Assembly (NCBI GenBank): GCA_910587675.1
Contig: CAJUMU010000007.1
Location: forward strand, 1-64,000
Direction of reading: 5' to 3'
DNA: 64,000 bases
Origin: an uncultured Alistipes sp.
GTDB lineage: Bacteria > Bacteroidota > Bacteroidia > Bacteroidales > Rikenellaceae
Within the stretch, counting starts at the first letter, position 1, and the number at the start of each line of letters is the position of its first letter. Under the pieces are notes generated by a model. It did not search any database, was not told the origin of the DNA, and saw only the letters and a list, made by a program, of their open reading frames with translations. Made by a program: the position numbers and the translations under genes. Shown one piece after another: positions 52,552-60,445 of the stretch.

Positions 52552-53946
52552 TCACGCCAGCTTTATAAGTTCGGGTATGTAACTCCGAACTTTGCGCGGA
52601 GTCTCTTCGCCATGCAATGTCACATCGGCATCGCGATCGGAAAAGATCATGGCAACGCGATTGCCCGTAGCGTCGTCGACTTTGGTTACGACGAGAATCT
52701 CGGCATCGTCCTGCCGATATCGGTCGAACTCGTTGCTGCCGCGCCACATGGCGGGATTGTCGCGTCGGAACGTCATGACACGGCGCACATATTCCAAAAG
52801 CCTGCATTCGCGATCGTCGGCGGCATTCAGATGGCCCGACGTACGAGAGGCGTTGTCGGGCCGACTCCCCTCGCAGTCGCGCGAGAGATCAGCGAACTCG
52901 TCGCCATAGTAAAGCGTCACGGGACCGGAATATCCCGCAAGGATGGCGAAGCGTGTCATAAGATTTATTTCGTCCTCCTCGTCATAGAAGTTGTCGGCGA
53001 CTCTCACGCTGTCGTGATTGCTCAGGAACAGATTGGGCAATACGTCCTCGGGCGCGTAACCGCGTTCGGAAGGAGACGAATACACCCTTACGACGTCGTC
53101 CCAGCCGTTATCGAGACCGCCCGACCCCTGCCCGTCCATAGAGCCGCTGATGAGTTGCTTCCCGTCGAAATCGAACGCGCTTTTAAGCCCGCCGTCGCGA
53201 AAAATTCTGGAACTTATACCTCCCGCGTCGCTCCAGTCCTCTCCGACCATGTAGCCGAGAGTGCCCCACGCCTTTCCCTCCGCCGAGCGTTTGTCGCACA
53301 ACTCCCGCACGGCCTGCGATATTTCACACCAGTAGTTGTGTCCGTTCTGACATAGCTGGTACGCTTGGTCGAATCGCCAGCCGTCGATATCGAACTTATC
53401 GATCCAATATGTGGCGACCTCTTTGAAATAATCGAGTGATTCGGGATACTTCACATTCCCCGCCCCGCACTCCTCGCCTCGGTCGCAGAGAGAGGGAGTC
53501 GAGTCGATCCGAAACCCCGACGGAGAGGGTGTGCATACGCCGCCGTGGTGACCGAAGACACCGTCAAGAAACACGTATAACCCGCGGTCATGGGCTTTTT
53601 CGACGAGCTCCCTCAACTCCTCTTCCGTCCCGAAATGAGGGTCGACCTTGAAGTAGTCGTTGGCAAAATATCCCGAGGCTTGCAATTTTTCGCCTCCGTC
53701 GGCTCGAGAGCTGTCGAATATGGGCGTGAGCCATATTGCCGTGGCTCCTATATTCGCAATATGGTCGAGGGCCTGAATAACTCCTCGCAGGTTGCCGTTT
53801 TTCCGCTCGCCGTCAGGACCCCAAAGATCGTGATACCCCTCGGCCCCGCCCTCTCCGTGGAGAAAGGACCCGACCATCACCTGATAGATCGTAAGCGACC
53901 GCCAGTCGCGCTCCTGCCTGTTCTGTTTCGCCTCCATAATAATCAT
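52552..53946 (-). CDS. GH13 alpha-amylase-family glycoside hydrolase, cytoplasmic
   Basis: A ~464-residue enzyme of the alpha-amylase family. The (beta/alpha)8 barrel regions are visible: YVFLDGVFGHHG (region I), DGWRFDQAY (region II, nucleophile Asp), MVGEDWSD (region III, acid Glu) and FLSNHDSVRV (region IV). A short beta domain follows. There is no signal peptide, so it probably acts on imported maltodextrins or intracellular glycogen. Starts at 53946 (MIIMEAKQ) or 53937 (MEAKQ) are possible; the family motif TIYQVMVGSFLHG follows soon after. A hairpin lies just upstream. Substrate is not decided by eye. Confidence 0.9.
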   Translation of the reverse strand: MIIMEAKQNRQERDWRSLTIYQVMVGSFLHGEGGAEGYHDLWGPDGERKNGNLRGVIQALDHIANIGATAIWLTPIFDSSRADGGEKLQASGYFANDYFKVDPHFGTEEELRELVEKAHDRGLYVFLDGVFGHHGGVCTPSPSGFRIDSTPSLCDRGEECGAGNVKYPESLDYFKEVATYWIDKFDIDGWRFDQAYQLCQNGHNYWCEISQAVRELCDKRSAEGKAWGTLGYMVGEDWSDAGGISSRIFRDGGLKSAFDFDGKQLISGSMDGQGSGGLDNGWDDVVRVYSSPSERGYAPEDVLPNLFLSNHDSVRVADNFYDEEDEINLMTRFAILAGYSGPVTLYYGDEFADLSRDCEGSRPDNASRTSGHLNAADDRECRLLEYVRRVMTFRRDNPAMWRGSNEFDRYRQDDAEILVVTKVDDATGNRVAMIFSDRDADVTLHGEETPRKVRSYIPELIKLA

Positions 53947-53968
53947 GACTGAAAATCCGTATCGTCTA

Positions 53969-54007
53969 CCCACCGTCCCTGCGCCTCAAGGCGGGACGGT
54001 CCGTGGG
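53969..54007. repeat. Long hairpin upstream of the GH13 gene
   Basis: CCCAC/GTGGG outer, CCGTCCC/GGGACGG middle and GCC/GGC inner pairings form a ~39-base hairpin 23 bases before the GH13 start. It could be a leader structure or a REP-like unit; no second copy is seen here. The spacer 54008-54218 holds no clear gene. Confidence 0.55.
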
Positions 54008-54188
54008 CAGGCGGAACGGAATTATTGCAAAAATCATAGTTTTTGTCTGCTTCGATTTGATTTTTTAAGATCATGATCGGAGAGTTCGGAACCATGAAAT
54101 CCCCGAACGCGAAAGCCTGCATGGCAAAACATGTAATTCGGGTACTTTTATCCGTAAGACGGGTAGCGGATCGACCCGCACAATGTTC

Positions 54189-54196
54189 TAATTTTG
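54189..54196 (+). promoter_or_regulatory. -7 box of the decarboxylase/cupin gene
   Basis: TAATTTTG, a TAnnTTTG match, 22 bases before the ATG at 54219. No clear -33 box. Confidence 0.45.
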
Positions 54197-54218
54197 CATC
54201 ATACTAAAAATCGGACAC

Positions 54219-55040
54219 ATGAGTTACATTTTCCCGCTCGTTGCGATAATGACGATATTAAACAACAATACACTTATGGCTCAGAATAAAATAACACAAA
54301 CGGCAGGACACGCCGTTCTCGGCGAGTTCGCTCCGAAATTCGCGGAACTTAACGACAACGTTCTGTTCGGTGAAGATGTTTGGAACGATTCGACGCTTTC
54401 GCTTCACGACCGCAGCATGATTACCATCTCCGTCCTTCTCGGCAAAGGATCGATCGACTCCTCATTCCGTTCGCACCTCGAAATGGGCAAAAGGCACGGC
54501 ATCACCCGCGAAGAGATCGCGGCACTGCTGACTCAAGCGGCCTTTTATGCGGGCTGGCCCAACGCATGGGCAGGATTCCGCGAAGCGAAGGAGGTTTGGG
54601 CGGACAACCATGCGACGACTGAAAAAGAGCGGTTCGGACAAGAGATGATTTTCCCCGTCGGCGAACCGAATACCGAATACGCCGAACATTTCAGCGGCAA
54701 CAGCTACATAGCACGAATTTCGACCGAACAGGTTCGGTTCGTCAATGTCACGTTCGAGCCGCGATGCCGCAACAACCGTCACATTCACCACGCGACCGAA
54801 GGCGGCGGCCAAATGCTGGTCGGCGTGGCAGGACGAGGATGGTATCAAGAGGATGGCAAACCCGCGCAGGAGATTCTCCCCGGGACGGTCATTCACATCC
54901 CCGCAAGCGTGAAGCATTGGCACGGCGCTGCCGCCGACAGTTGGTTCGCACACCTCGCTTTCGAGCTATCGGGCGAGAATACCTACACCGAGTGGCTCGA
55001 ACCCGTGACGGACGAAGAGTATGACAAACTTCAACAATAA
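54219..55040 (+). CDS. Carboxymuconolactone decarboxylase-like/cupin fusion, probably exported
   Basis: A 273-residue two-domain protein. A hydrophobic N terminus ending NTLMAQN looks like a signal peptide. Residues ~30-130 form an AhpD/CMD-like domain (GEDVWNDSTLSLHDRSMITISVLLGKG...HLEMGKRHGITREEIAALLTQAAFYAGWPNAWAGF). It lacks the CxxC redox pair of AhpD, as in gamma-CMD. Residues ~155-260 form a cupin (NNRHIHHATEGGGQMLVGVAGRGWYQEDGK...VIHIPASVKHWHGA) with His ligands for a metal. Such fusions are common in Bacteroidetes; the substrate is unknown. Confidence 0.85.
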   Translation: MSYIFPLVAIMTILNNNTLMAQNKITQTAGHAVLGEFAPKFAELNDNVLFGEDVWNDSTLSLHDRSMITISVLLGKGSIDSSFRSHLEMGKRHGITREEIAALLTQAAFYAGWPNAWAGFREAKEVWADNHATTEKERFGQEMIFPVGEPNTEYAEHFSGNSYIARISTEQVRFVNVTFEPRCRNNRHIHHATEGGGQMLVGVAGRGWYQEDGKPAQEILPGTVIHIPASVKHWHGAAADSWFAHLAFELSGENTYTEWLEPVTDEEYDKLQQ

Positions 55041-55082
55041 AACATATCCGCCCCACGATAGGCGGAAAGAGTTTCGCACACA

Positions 55083-55113
55083 CGGGACCGCGCTCGGCGG
55101 TTCCGTATTTTTT
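55083..55113 (+). terminator. Terminator after the cupin gene
   Basis: A 9-bp stem (55083-55091 and 55097-55105) followed by TATTTTTTTTA. Confidence 0.8.
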
Positions 55114-55228
55114 TACGGGCTATTTAACGGATGCACATTTTGATTTACATCTATATGATTGCGACGAAAACCGAAAATCACGCATTAAGTGCGGCGGACA
55201 AAGGACGCAACATAATACATATACATAC

Positions 55229-55807
55229 ATGCACGTCGATCGGCTGCGCATACAACACGCCTTAATGGAGGAGAATCCCGAGATAACGGTATGCACTTCG
55301 TGGCTCACGCCTTTCGGCGAAGGTATCGCCAACGGGTGCGCCGACGGAGCGGGAGCGGGAATCGTCGACCGTCCTCTGCTACGACTGTTGGAACGTAACG
55401 TATTCTTCAACCCCACCTCGATCATGCGTCGGGAGTTTATCCGACACATCGGGTTGAAATACAAATATTACGACTATGCCGAAGACTACAAATGGTGGGT
55501 CGACATGGCCGAGGCGGGAGCCGTGTTTTATATCGACCCGCAACCGTTACTCTATTATCGCATATCGGATCAACAGGTCAGCACGAAATATCGCAAGCAA
55601 CAGCATGAGAGCGCCATGCGTATACGGGGCGAGATACTGGACGTACTCACGGCGCGAAACGCCGAGCGTTGTCCCGAACTTAAATCGCTGCGCGAGTCAT
55701 TGAACGGGATGAAAAAACGCGACTTGTTCACCGACGAAAGAATCTTCGGACTCTTCTCGCATATTTTCGAAATCAACAAAAACAATCTTTTTACGGAGAT
55801 AGGTTAA
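55229..55807 (+). CDS. Glycosyltransferase family 2 C-terminal half (probably truncated)
   Basis: A 192-residue protein matching only the second half of a GT2 glycosyltransferase. It begins HVDRLRIQHALMEENPEITVCTSWLTPFGEG, which in intact enzymes follows the DxD-containing first half. RREFIRHIGLKYKYYDYAEDYKWWVDMAEAGAVFYIDPQPLLYYRISDQQVS (the acceptor-site ED and the YR end) follows. The nucleotide-sugar-binding half is missing; an in-frame stop lies about 12 bases before the ATG. It is either a pseudogene left at the edge of the locus or a reduced protein. It lies 64 bases before the double-glycine leader gene. Confidence 0.65.
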   Translation: MHVDRLRIQHALMEENPEITVCTSWLTPFGEGIANGCADGAGAGIVDRPLLRLLERNVFFNPTSIMRREFIRHIGLKYKYYDYAEDYKWWVDMAEAGAVFYIDPQPLLYYRISDQQVSTKYRKQQHESAMRIRGEILDVLTARNAERCPELKSLRESLNGMKKRDLFTDERIFGLFSHIFEINKNNLFTEIG

Positions 55808-55871
55808 AATATGTCAAAACAGACGACAAACCACAAGAAACATTTATTAACTTTAACACACGAAAGAACTT

Positions 55872-56600
55872 ATGAGAAAAATCACAAAACAGAATCTTAA
55901 AGAACTGGCCAAAATCATGCCCGTAATCGACGAAAAAGCGCAGCGCGAATATTTCGGCGGCAGTTGGTACGTAAATCGCCACACGGGCGACGAATACGGA
56001 AAGGTCGGAACCGACGACGTGATTCGTACGACGGATGATTTCGGATACGGCAAAGCCAAAGACGACAATTCGGAAAACGAAGGCATGCCGCTCCAAGGGT
56101 GCGATAATTGGGAGAAAGATATCGTTTTTGCGGCATACGCAAAGCGAACCATCGAGTATTTCGGCAAGGTCAGGGCGGTGGACAACTACTACGACAAACG
56201 CCCCATGTATGTGGACAGCGGCGTGTTGTACGTCAACGTGCAAACGAGTTCGGGTTACTGGGGACTTCGCAACGTCCTGATCGATAATCTGCGAGCGATA
56301 AGGTCGTCGATAGAGGCGTCGGGAAATCTTTCGGGCGGTATCTCGGGCGGAATTTCGGGAACATGGGCGGATAAAGAATCTGAATTGGATAGAGAGTTAC
56401 ACAAATTGAATACTAACGGTGTACCATATTCGAATGATGCGGAACAAGCCCAAAGAAGCAATTTAGCCGAACGCTATTTCGAGTTGTGGAAAGCAATGGG
56501 AGACTATAATAATGGTCATCATTATCTACATGATGCGTATAGGATGTGTAAAGTAATCGGATACTACACATCTACGGTACCTGTCGGAACTGACGATTAA
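55872..56600 (+). CDS. Protein with bacteriocin-type double-glycine leader
   Basis: A 242-residue protein. The N-terminal 30 residues, MRKITKQNLKELAKIMPVID then EKAQREYFGG, match the double-glycine leaders of Bacteroidetes bacteriocin-like precursors (hydrophobic residues at regular spacing, EMxxE-like charge, final GG). Predicted cleavage is after Gly30, giving a ~212-residue mature chain, much larger than a usual RiPP core. The chain is rich in Tyr, Gly and Asp, has a GISGGISG repeat near 160, few cysteines, and the end YFELWKAMGDYNNGHHYLHD. No catalytic motif is recognised. A C39 leader peptidase is encoded 2.6 kb downstream. Export and processing are inferred. Confidence 0.65.
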   Translation: MRKITKQNLKELAKIMPVIDEKAQREYFGGSWYVNRHTGDEYGKVGTDDVIRTTDDFGYGKAKDDNSENEGMPLQGCDNWEKDIVFAAYAKRTIEYFGKVRAVDNYYDKRPMYVDSGVLYVNVQTSSGYWGLRNVLIDNLRAIRSSIEASGNLSGGISGGISGTWADKESELDRELHKLNTNGVPYSNDAEQAQRSNLAERYFELWKAMGDYNNGHHYLHDAYRMCKVIGYYTSTVPVGTDD

Positions 56601-56656
56601 TTAGAACCACATATCTCCGTAAAAAGATTTTTGTTACATAATTTACAATCTGCAAT

Positions 56657-57511
56657 ATGAAACTGTTTATAATTTTATTGACGCTATTGACATCGACCGG
56701 TGCAGGCGCTAACAAGAGCAAGTTCCGCTACCAGACAATAGGGAACGTTACCAAATCGGAACTGGCCACAACGAATTATGACATGGATATCACAAGCTAT
56801 GACGCAGTGGTGTTGGAAGAGACTGTCGGGCCGTACATTTACGGCGAGAAACCTGCCGACAAACCGCAACATTACCGAACCAATATTATCAGAAAAATAA
56901 AGATCCTTAATGACAATGGACTCGATTATGCAAAATTACGCATTCCGTACGATTTGACAGAATTTCAATATATACCTATATCCGACGTCGAGGGCTATAT
57001 ATACAGCATGGAAAATGACCGCATGGTGAAAAGAGAACTCAACCCGAAAGATGTCAGCATTATTGAAAATGACAATAAATCGGGAATTGTTGAGATTGTA
57101 TTTCCAAATGCCAAAGCGGGAGATATTATAGAGTACAGTTATTGGCAGTCGTCAATTTCCACAGAAAAATTGCCCGATTTCCATTTCGAAAGCAAAATTC
57201 CCGTTCTGAAATCCATATATATGATTTTTGTCAGTTCCTATTCTTTAACAGACTGTCAGGTATTTACTTTCGGTCCGCAGATTCAGGGCATGGACATGCG
57301 GCTTTATCGTAATCAACCATTATCGATAAGAATGCATACAACTCCTCCCGCAACTTTGGGATCAGTGAGCGGAATATTATATAAAGGAACTGCCACAAGC
57401 AGTCACATGACACATCAGAAAGGCGTTCTATATGTTTTTCAACTTGAAAATATCAAACCATCGGTCACCACACCCGAATCAGGCATTCGATCTATTTTTA
57501 TAAACAGATAG
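56657..57511 (+). CDS. Stand-alone DUF3857 protein, copy 1
   Basis: A 284-residue exported protein (signal peptide MKLFIILLTLLTSTGAGA) matching the DUF3857 domain: ELATTNYDMDITSYDAVVLEE...YRTNIIRKIKILNDNGLDYAKLRIPY...EIVFPNAKAGDIIEYSYWQSS. This domain usually precedes a transglutaminase-like domain in ~600-residue Bacteroidetes proteins; here the transglutaminase part is absent. The second half is AT-richer than the neighbours. The next gene is a paralogue, so the pair arose by duplication. The function of DUF3857 is unknown. Confidence 0.8.
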   Translation: MKLFIILLTLLTSTGAGANKSKFRYQTIGNVTKSELATTNYDMDITSYDAVVLEETVGPYIYGEKPADKPQHYRTNIIRKIKILNDNGLDYAKLRIPYDLTEFQYIPISDVEGYIYSMENDRMVKRELNPKDVSIIENDNKSGIVEIVFPNAKAGDIIEYSYWQSSISTEKLPDFHFESKIPVLKSIYMIFVSSYSLTDCQVFTFGPQIQGMDMRLYRNQPLSIRMHTTPPATLGSVSGILYKGTATSSHMTHQKGVLYVFQLENIKPSVTTPESGIRSIFINR

Positions 57512-57539
57512 CCACGCTTATATCTAAGTTAAAAACACC

Positions 57540-58514
57540 ATGAAACTCATAAGCATTATTTCGGCTATTATGTCGATTGTCGCGACCGCGATATCGGCTT
57601 CGGCGCAGACCGATTACAAATTCGGCAAGGTGACACGCGCCGAACTCGAAAGAACGGATTACCCCGCAATAGTCGACGGCGCCGACGCCGTGGCTTTGGA
57701 GGATCTGACCGATTTGTTGATTATCGCAGACTCATGTTTCGACGCCAAATTCGACGCATTCGCACGATTCTATTACAGCCACCGTAAAGTTATACGCAAA
57801 ATAAAGATTCTGAACAGCGACGGACTGAGGTATGCGAATATCAAAATCCCGCATCGTCACGCGCGGCATCCTCGAACATTCGACAGTTCGACAGAGGGCA
57901 TAAGAGGTTATTCGTATACGCTGAAAGACGGCAGAATAAGCCGATCGAAACTGAAAGTAACGGATATAAAGTTGCGAATGACAGACGACAGCACGGCGCA
58001 AGCGGAATTTACCATACCCGACGTCGAGGTCGGATCGATAATCGAATACGAATATACGGAATACGCGACATCGACATACCCGCGCGACATATACGTCATC
58101 ATGCAAAAAGAGTTTCCGATATTGAACTCCCGCTGCATGGTATCGTTCAAATTGGGCGGATACCATGAAAACAGATTCGTCAACGTCTTCAAGACGCACA
58201 AATCGGGATCGCACCCCATGACCGTGACCGACGGCGAGTATGAGAAGTCGTGCGAGGCCGCCATGACGGTGATGTATCCCGAATACGTCTACTCGTCCAA
58301 ATTCGCGCCCGAAGATCCGTTCGCCATGAGGGATTTGCGGCGATACCGAGCATCGAAAAGCTATGTGCGGGTCGAGTGTTGGGGTATATTTTACGCTGCC
58401 GAGAATCTGCCCGCCATCGACGCCGATACGCGACAAGAAGATATCGCGGGCGTAAGGATCACAATGACCGACCCGTACGATAGGGAAACGAACACAAACG
58501 ACCATGAACAATAA
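57540..58514 (+). CDS. Stand-alone DUF3857 protein, copy 2
   Basis: A 324-residue paralogue of the preceding gene with signal peptide (MKLISIISAIMSIVATAISASAQ). It has the same landmarks: KVTRAELERTDYPAIVDGADAVALEDL, HRKVIRKIKILNSDGLRYANIKIPH, AEFTIPDVEVGSIIEYEYTEY. No transglutaminase domain. The C terminus reads on past the domain to an acidic tail and overlaps the GT25 gene by 11 bases, so the pair is translationally coupled to glycosylation and maturation genes. Confidence 0.8.
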   Translation: MKLISIISAIMSIVATAISASAQTDYKFGKVTRAELERTDYPAIVDGADAVALEDLTDLLIIADSCFDAKFDAFARFYYSHRKVIRKIKILNSDGLRYANIKIPHRHARHPRTFDSSTEGIRGYSYTLKDGRISRSKLKVTDIKLRMTDDSTAQAEFTIPDVEVGSIIEYEYTEYATSTYPRDIYVIMQKEFPILNSRCMVSFKLGGYHENRFVNVFKTHKSGSHPMTVTDGEYEKSCEAAMTVMYPEYVYSSKFAPEDPFAMRDLRRYRASKSYVRVECWGIFYAAENLPAIDADTRQEDIAGVRITMTDPYDRETNTNDHEQ

Positions 58515-59154
58515 TAAGTTACCGACATATATAGTCAATCTGAAAAGCCGCCCCGACCGACGACGAAGCATGGAGGAGCAATTCGACGGCAAACCCGAAT
58601 TCGAAGTTCGTTTCGTCGACGCCGTGAAAGATGCCGACGGCGCCGCAGGCATCTGGAAAAGCCTCGTAAAAGTGATAACCGCAGCCCAAAAGGCGGGACA
58701 CGATAAAATATTGTTCTGCGAAGACGATCATATCTTTACCGAACATTACACTTCGGACTATCTGTTTCGCAACATAGCCGAGGCCGAAACGAAAGGAGTC
58801 GATCTGTTGGTCGGCGGAGCCTGCGGATACGGAACGGGAGTACCCATAGGGGACGATCTGTTTTGGACGGACTGGTATTGGGGCAATCAATTCTTGATTA
58901 TTCGCAAAAATATTTACAGCCGCATTCTCGATTTTAATTTCCGCGACGGCAATACGGCCGACGGCGTTTTGTCGGGATTGATTCGCCGCAAAGCCATATT
59001 GTATCCGTTCGTATCGGTCCAAAGGGAGTTCGGTTATTCCGACATAACTCCTACTAACGGTCGAAAAGGATTCATTAACGATCTGTTCGACGATACGGCG
59101 CGACGTCTGCAAAGTGTGCGCGATATAACCGACGAATTCAATTGCCGCCGCTGA
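58504..59154 (+). CDS. Glycosyltransferase family 25 protein
   Basis: A 216-residue GT25-like enzyme: LPTYIVNLKSRPDRRRSMEEQFDGKPEFEVRFVDAVKDADGAAGIWKSLVKVITAA is the GT25 (LPS glycosyltransferase) opening, with the acidic CEDDHIF as the metal/nucleotide-sugar site. Residues ~120-170 (WTDWYWGNQFLIIRKNIYSRILDFNFRDGNTADGVLSGLI) are typical. GT25 members transfer sugars onto LPS or proteins. Located directly before a C39 peptidase and after a double-glycine precursor-like gene, it may glycosylate that protein; this is inference. Confidence 0.78.
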   Translation: MNNNKLPTYIVNLKSRPDRRRSMEEQFDGKPEFEVRFVDAVKDADGAAGIWKSLVKVITAAQKAGHDKILFCEDDHIFTEHYTSDYLFRNIAEAETKGVDLLVGGACGYGTGVPIGDDLFWTDWYWGNQFLIIRKNIYSRILDFNFRDGNTADGVLSGLIRRKAILYPFVSVQREFGYSDITPTNGRKGFINDLFDDTARRLQSVRDITDEFNCRR

Positions 59155-59172
59155 ATACGGCGGGGCTCTGCC

Positions 59173-59610
59173 ATGCGAAACGTTAAGAATCAATCGGAAT
59201 TCCCGATAGTGTTCCAAAACTCCCATAACGATTGCGGATTGGCATGTTTAAAGAGTTTGGCGATCTATTACGGCAGGGTATTTCGTATCGATGAGACGAC
59301 CGACAACGACCCAATGATAACCGAACACGGCATGACTCTGTACGCCCTAAGAACCGAACTGGAGCGGATGGGGCTGAAATCGCTGCCCGTGAAATGCTCG
59401 GCAGAGGATATCGCGACGCAGACGCCTCTGCCCGCAATCGCATTGCTTAATAACGACCACTATATAATAATTTACGATGCTGACGAGACGACCGTCTCGG
59501 TAGCCGATCCTGCATGGGGATTAATCGATACGAGCTATGACGGATTGCGCGGCGTCTGGTACCGCCCCGACGAAAGTGTCGGCATCCTGTTAGCCATAGA
59601 GAACAGATAG
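59173..59610 (+). CDS. Free-standing C39 family leader peptidase
   Basis: A 145-residue papain-like peptidase of family C39, the enzyme that cuts double-glycine leaders. The N-terminal VFQNSHNDCGLACLKSLAIYYGR gives Gln15 (oxyanion hole) and catalytic Cys21. NNDHYIIIYDAD gives His96, and VADPAWG gives Asp112. In most systems this domain is fused to an ABC exporter (PCAT); here it stands alone, without ABC domains and without a signal peptide, so it should work in the cytoplasm with a separate transporter. It is the last gene of the cluster and is followed by a terminator. Confidence 0.85.
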   Translation: MRNVKNQSEFPIVFQNSHNDCGLACLKSLAIYYGRVFRIDETTDNDPMITEHGMTLYALRTELERMGLKSLPVKCSAEDIATQTPLPAIALLNNDHYIIIYDADETTVSVADPAWGLIDTSYDGLRGVWYRPDESVGILLAIENR

Positions 59611-59741
59611 CAAAGCTCTTGCAATGTTTACGAAATAGTCGTTTCAGCCGCCGAAAGCCGCTGAAAACATCGGTTCGGTTAACGGATCGTTAACGGCATA
59701 AAACGGCGTTTTGTCGCAACTCGCCAACAGACAAAAGAAAA

Positions 59742-59770
59742 GAGGATTGATTTCTCAATCCTCCTGTTTT
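59742..59770. terminator. Terminator shared by the C39 cluster (+) and the tRNA-Gly remnant (-)
   Basis: A 9-bp stem (59742-59750 and 59755-59763) with a TTTC loop. It is followed by a T-run on the plus strand (ending at 59770) and by TTTTCTTTT on the minus strand. On the minus strand it lies eight bases past the end of the tRNA fragment, as expected of the original tRNA terminator. Confidence 0.8.
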
Positions 59771-59771
59771 T

Positions 59772-59827
59772 GAGCGGAAAACGAGACTCGAACTCGCGAC
59801 CCCAACCTTGGCAAGGTTGGGCTCTAC
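59772..59827 (-). tRNA. tRNA-Gly(GCC) 3' fragment, probable attachment site
   Basis: On the minus strand the sequence matches tRNA-Gly from the end of the D arm to the acceptor end: GTAGAGC, the anticodon stem-loop CAACC-TTGCCAA-GGTTG (anticodon GCC), the variable loop, the T arm GCGAG-TTCGAGT-CTCGT and the acceptor strand TTTCCGC. The 5' part (acceptor 5' strand and most of the D arm) is not recognisable, although a weakly pairing TCGGAAT occurs about 30 bases upstream. The 3' end reads TCA, not TCCA. This is the usual scar of an integrase that recombines in the 3' half of a tRNA gene. Confidence 0.65.
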
Positions 59828-59885
59828 GCTTTCTGAGACCTCATTCCGAGATAGTTAGCAGTCTGTTGTTGTTGAATTTTCAGTG

Positions 59886-59908
59886 TTTGTAAAACATTTT
59901 GTAAAACA
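59886..59908. repeat. Direct repeat TTTGTAAAACA x2
   Basis: Two copies of an 11-base sequence (59886-59896 and 59898-59908), one helical turn apart, 60 bases inside the putative element boundary. Position and spacing suit integrase arm-type or accessory-protein sites. Confidence 0.55.
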
Positions 59909-60319
59909 CGCCAAGTGGCGACTGTCGTTCGCTGATTAAACTAAATTGTTATTTTTATATAGTTAAATCTAATGTTCTTCTAACTCTATTTGTCTTATGA
60001 GTGGCATGACGACATCTCAAATGTTTTCATACCGAAACAGTGCTTCCTATCGAATGTCGTATAGTTGCAAAGTGCTGCAAATACTCTTCCCGACAATTTA
60101 TTGCCGTGTCGCGATCGCCGAACAAAGCCCAGGTTTTCGCGATAGCCTCCTCGGCACACCGTCCTTGCGGGGATTGATGAATATGCATTCGCCGATATCT
60201 CGCCGTTCCCGAGGCGCCCGACGAGGATAGACTGTGTATGTAAAGCAGTGTTTTCATCACCATAAAGGTAACGAAAATTATCGATTCGTCAAAACTATTT
60301 CCGAATTATCTCGTTGATA
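59909..60319. other. Spacer without a supportable gene
   Basis: Short frames exist on both strands (for example 60027-60263 on the minus strand) but none has family features, a good start context or coding-like composition. It may contain decayed sequence. Confidence 0.5.
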
Positions 60320-60420
60320 GTTAGCCGAGTTAAGCGTTTTAAACAGAAACATATCTACTTCAATATTAAACGTACAGTTCTGCAAATACAAGTTAGCCTA
60401 AAACACTTAACTCGGTTAAC
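60320..60420. repeat. 101-bp unit with 23-bp terminal inverted repeats
   Basis: GTTAGCCGAGTTAAGCGTTT(TAA) at 60320-60342 and its complement at 60398-60420 match at 20 of 23 positions and enclose 55 AT-rich bases. Without an open frame inside, it looks like a miniature inverted-repeat element or a paired protein-binding site. No target duplication is obvious. Confidence 0.6.
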
Positions 60421-60445
60421 TATGGACTTCCGAAACAAGGGAAAC

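Noticed and set aside
52612..53355. Plus-strand frame inside the GH13 gene
   Set aside because: Shadow frame; all four GH13 catalytic regions are on the minus strand.
59772..59850. Intact functional tRNA-Gly
   Set aside because: The 5' acceptor strand and D arm are not convincingly present: the best alternative (TCGGAAT) pairs at only five of seven positions and the D loop lacks GG.
60027..60263. Small minus-strand frame in the element spacer
   Set aside because: No recognisable family, no promoter, and a composition that does not distinguish it from chance.
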